Assembly: GCA_964034945.1 (NCBI GenBank)
Contig: OZ035960.1
Location: forward strand, 85,064,148-85,128,147
Length of the DNA stretch: 64,000 nt
Direction: 5' to 3'
Origin: Chrysopilus asiliformis
Taxonomy: Eukaryota > Arthropoda > Insecta > Diptera > Rhagionidae
Below, in pieces: positions 62,700 through 64,000 of the stretch (positions within the stretch are counted from its first letter, which is position 1; every line of letters starts with the position of its first letter). Under the pieces are notes generated by a model that was not told the origin of the DNA, searched no databases, and worked only from the letters and a program-made list of their open reading frames with translations. Both the position numbers and the translations under genes were made by a program.

Positions 62700-64000
62700 C
62701 ACTAGTTGAATGTAACATTCTTGTGATCATACCCTAATCCAATAATAAAGTAAATTAAATTTAACGAAAATAGCGATATGTTGCTAGGGTCTTTTTTAAA
62801 TTTAAATTAACGTCAAGTTAATGAAAAATACAAAGAATACAATACTTTCCTTCTATAAAAGAGGAAAGTAAAAAAATTGTATAAGACATAATATAAATTA
62901 TATAATAGATTGCGGAAAACTCAACTAAAAACGAAAAAAACATCACATTTTAAAAATTTACAGTACTCAGACCCACACGTCTAGGCGATCTGTGCAAGGA
63001 TTCTACACATGTTGGATATGTGCACGTCGAGTGTTTGATCAAAAACTAAGCTTCAGTACCTACGCATACCAAAATGAAGAATTTTGTGCTCGATCGCAAA
63101 ACTAAGTCGCTTAAATAAAAAGTGAACAAAGAAACATTATTTCGTTTTTATCTTCTAGAAATAAGAATGTTTATTTCTTAACAATTTCCAGATGAGTAAC
63201 ACCATAGTTAAAGACTAAGATGACCGAAGCAGAACCAAGATAAGTGACTCGGTCCTGTTTCAGTAAAATATCAGATTTCTGTCGCAGTAATTTCTAGTCT
63301 TGTATCGAAAATAAGGTTCAAATGGATTTCGTGGCCACCGTGGCGTGTGTGGCTTATGTCATAAACTGAGATTGGAGATCACAACTCGAGCTTTGAAAAG
63401 TTCTTTTGAAAACTCTCGAGTTGAGCTCGACAACTCGACAAATGTTTGGCATGTTTTTTTCTTCGCAGTGAGTCATTTTTATGTTTGTCTATGATAACAC
63501 CGAAGATTTTTTTCTGAAATCGACTGTTTCCGCTGAAAATAAGTTAACGTGCGTAGTGCAATATCAATATGTGTAAGACGCCATTCACAAGTCGTTTATA
63601 CGTATATGGTGTACTTAAACCAAAGTCAAAGCAGAAGCAGCAGGTAAAAAATACTTTAAATCTAATGAGATAATTTATCAAATTTAAATGAAATAAAATG
63701 TTAATGAAAAACATTTAATGTTCAAGTGATTTAGGACCAAAAAAATAATCTAATTGAATTCAAACAACAAATAAATGGATTCCATATGAAAATAAAAAAA
63801 AATAGCTAAAAATTATATAACTAATATAAACATCACGAATTGCAAAAAGAAATTTCGATATTGAATTTATTTAGATAATTGAGTAAGAATAAATGGTGTG
63901 TATCTGTTTCAAAAAGATGGCGTCTAAACAAACAAAAATTGTATTACTAAATACGCAATCATCTAAACTTTGGTGAAGAAATTAAACAACGCTCATTTAG
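62700..64000 (+). other. 3' UTR and downstream flank
   Basis: Follows the stop codon. No other coding sequence is evident. AT-rich, with candidate polyadenylation signals at 62744 and 63115. Confidence 0.6.
62744..62749 (+). terminator. candidate polyadenylation signal
   Basis: AATAAA 45 bp after the stop codon. Use of this near site would give a very short 3' UTR; later AATAAA-like sites exist. Confidence 0.5.

Noticed and set aside
62116..62730. Antisense frames over neuroligin exon 10
   Set aside because: Shadows of the coding strand, with no motifs and no promoter or splice evidence.

Overview
The window looks like a single large gene locus from a higher fly (Brachycera-like dipteran). 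The evidence is AT-rich, intron-rich DNA with GT-AG splicing, an insect-type neuroligin, dense MITE and Helitron debris, GTCY microsatellite repeats, and an env-bearing Ty3/gypsy element of the kind found in flies. The species cannot be named from the sequence.

The backbone is one + strand gene, a neuroligin, running from the start codon at 918 to the stop at 62699. Ten coding exons join in a single frame (2757 nt, 918 residues). Phases agree at all nine junctions, and every junction is GT-AG. Exons 1 and 2 (918-1243, 6393-6556) are cut off by a 38.9 kb intron 2 from exons 3 to 10 (45415-62699). The protein has a signal peptide, a catalytically dead carboxylesterase-like ectodomain (nucleophile Ser replaced by Gly), one transmembrane helix near residues 770-793, and a proline-rich cytoplasmic tail with a hydrophobic C-terminus.

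Intron 2 carries a complete LTR retrotransposon (11511-22390) in the same orientation as the gene. It has identical 311-bp LTRs, a 4-bp target duplication, a PBS and PPT, intact gag, pol and env, a GGGAAAC -1 frameshift site at the gag/pol overlap, and a leader splice donor matched in phase to an acceptor just before env. It looks young and structurally complete.

Much of the remaining intronic DNA is layered non-autonomous transposons, several with exact target duplications: a piggyBac-like MITE (TTAA), hAT-like elements with 8-bp duplications at 25938-28167, 28942-30221, 36698-36932 and 41163-41856, pogo-like (TA) and mariner-like (TA) MITEs, and a Helitron (A/T insertion, 5' TC, 3' CTAG). 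There are also two copies of an unclassified 1.5 kb TIR element, long near-perfect hairpins, a decayed LINE reverse transcriptase, a transposase C-terminus, and a THAP-domain exon. Introns 1, 3, 6, 8 and 9 hold the same kinds of material. The final 1.3 kb is 3' UTR or flank with a polyadenylation signal at 62744.

No bacterial-style operon, CRISPR array, rRNA or tRNA gene was recognised.
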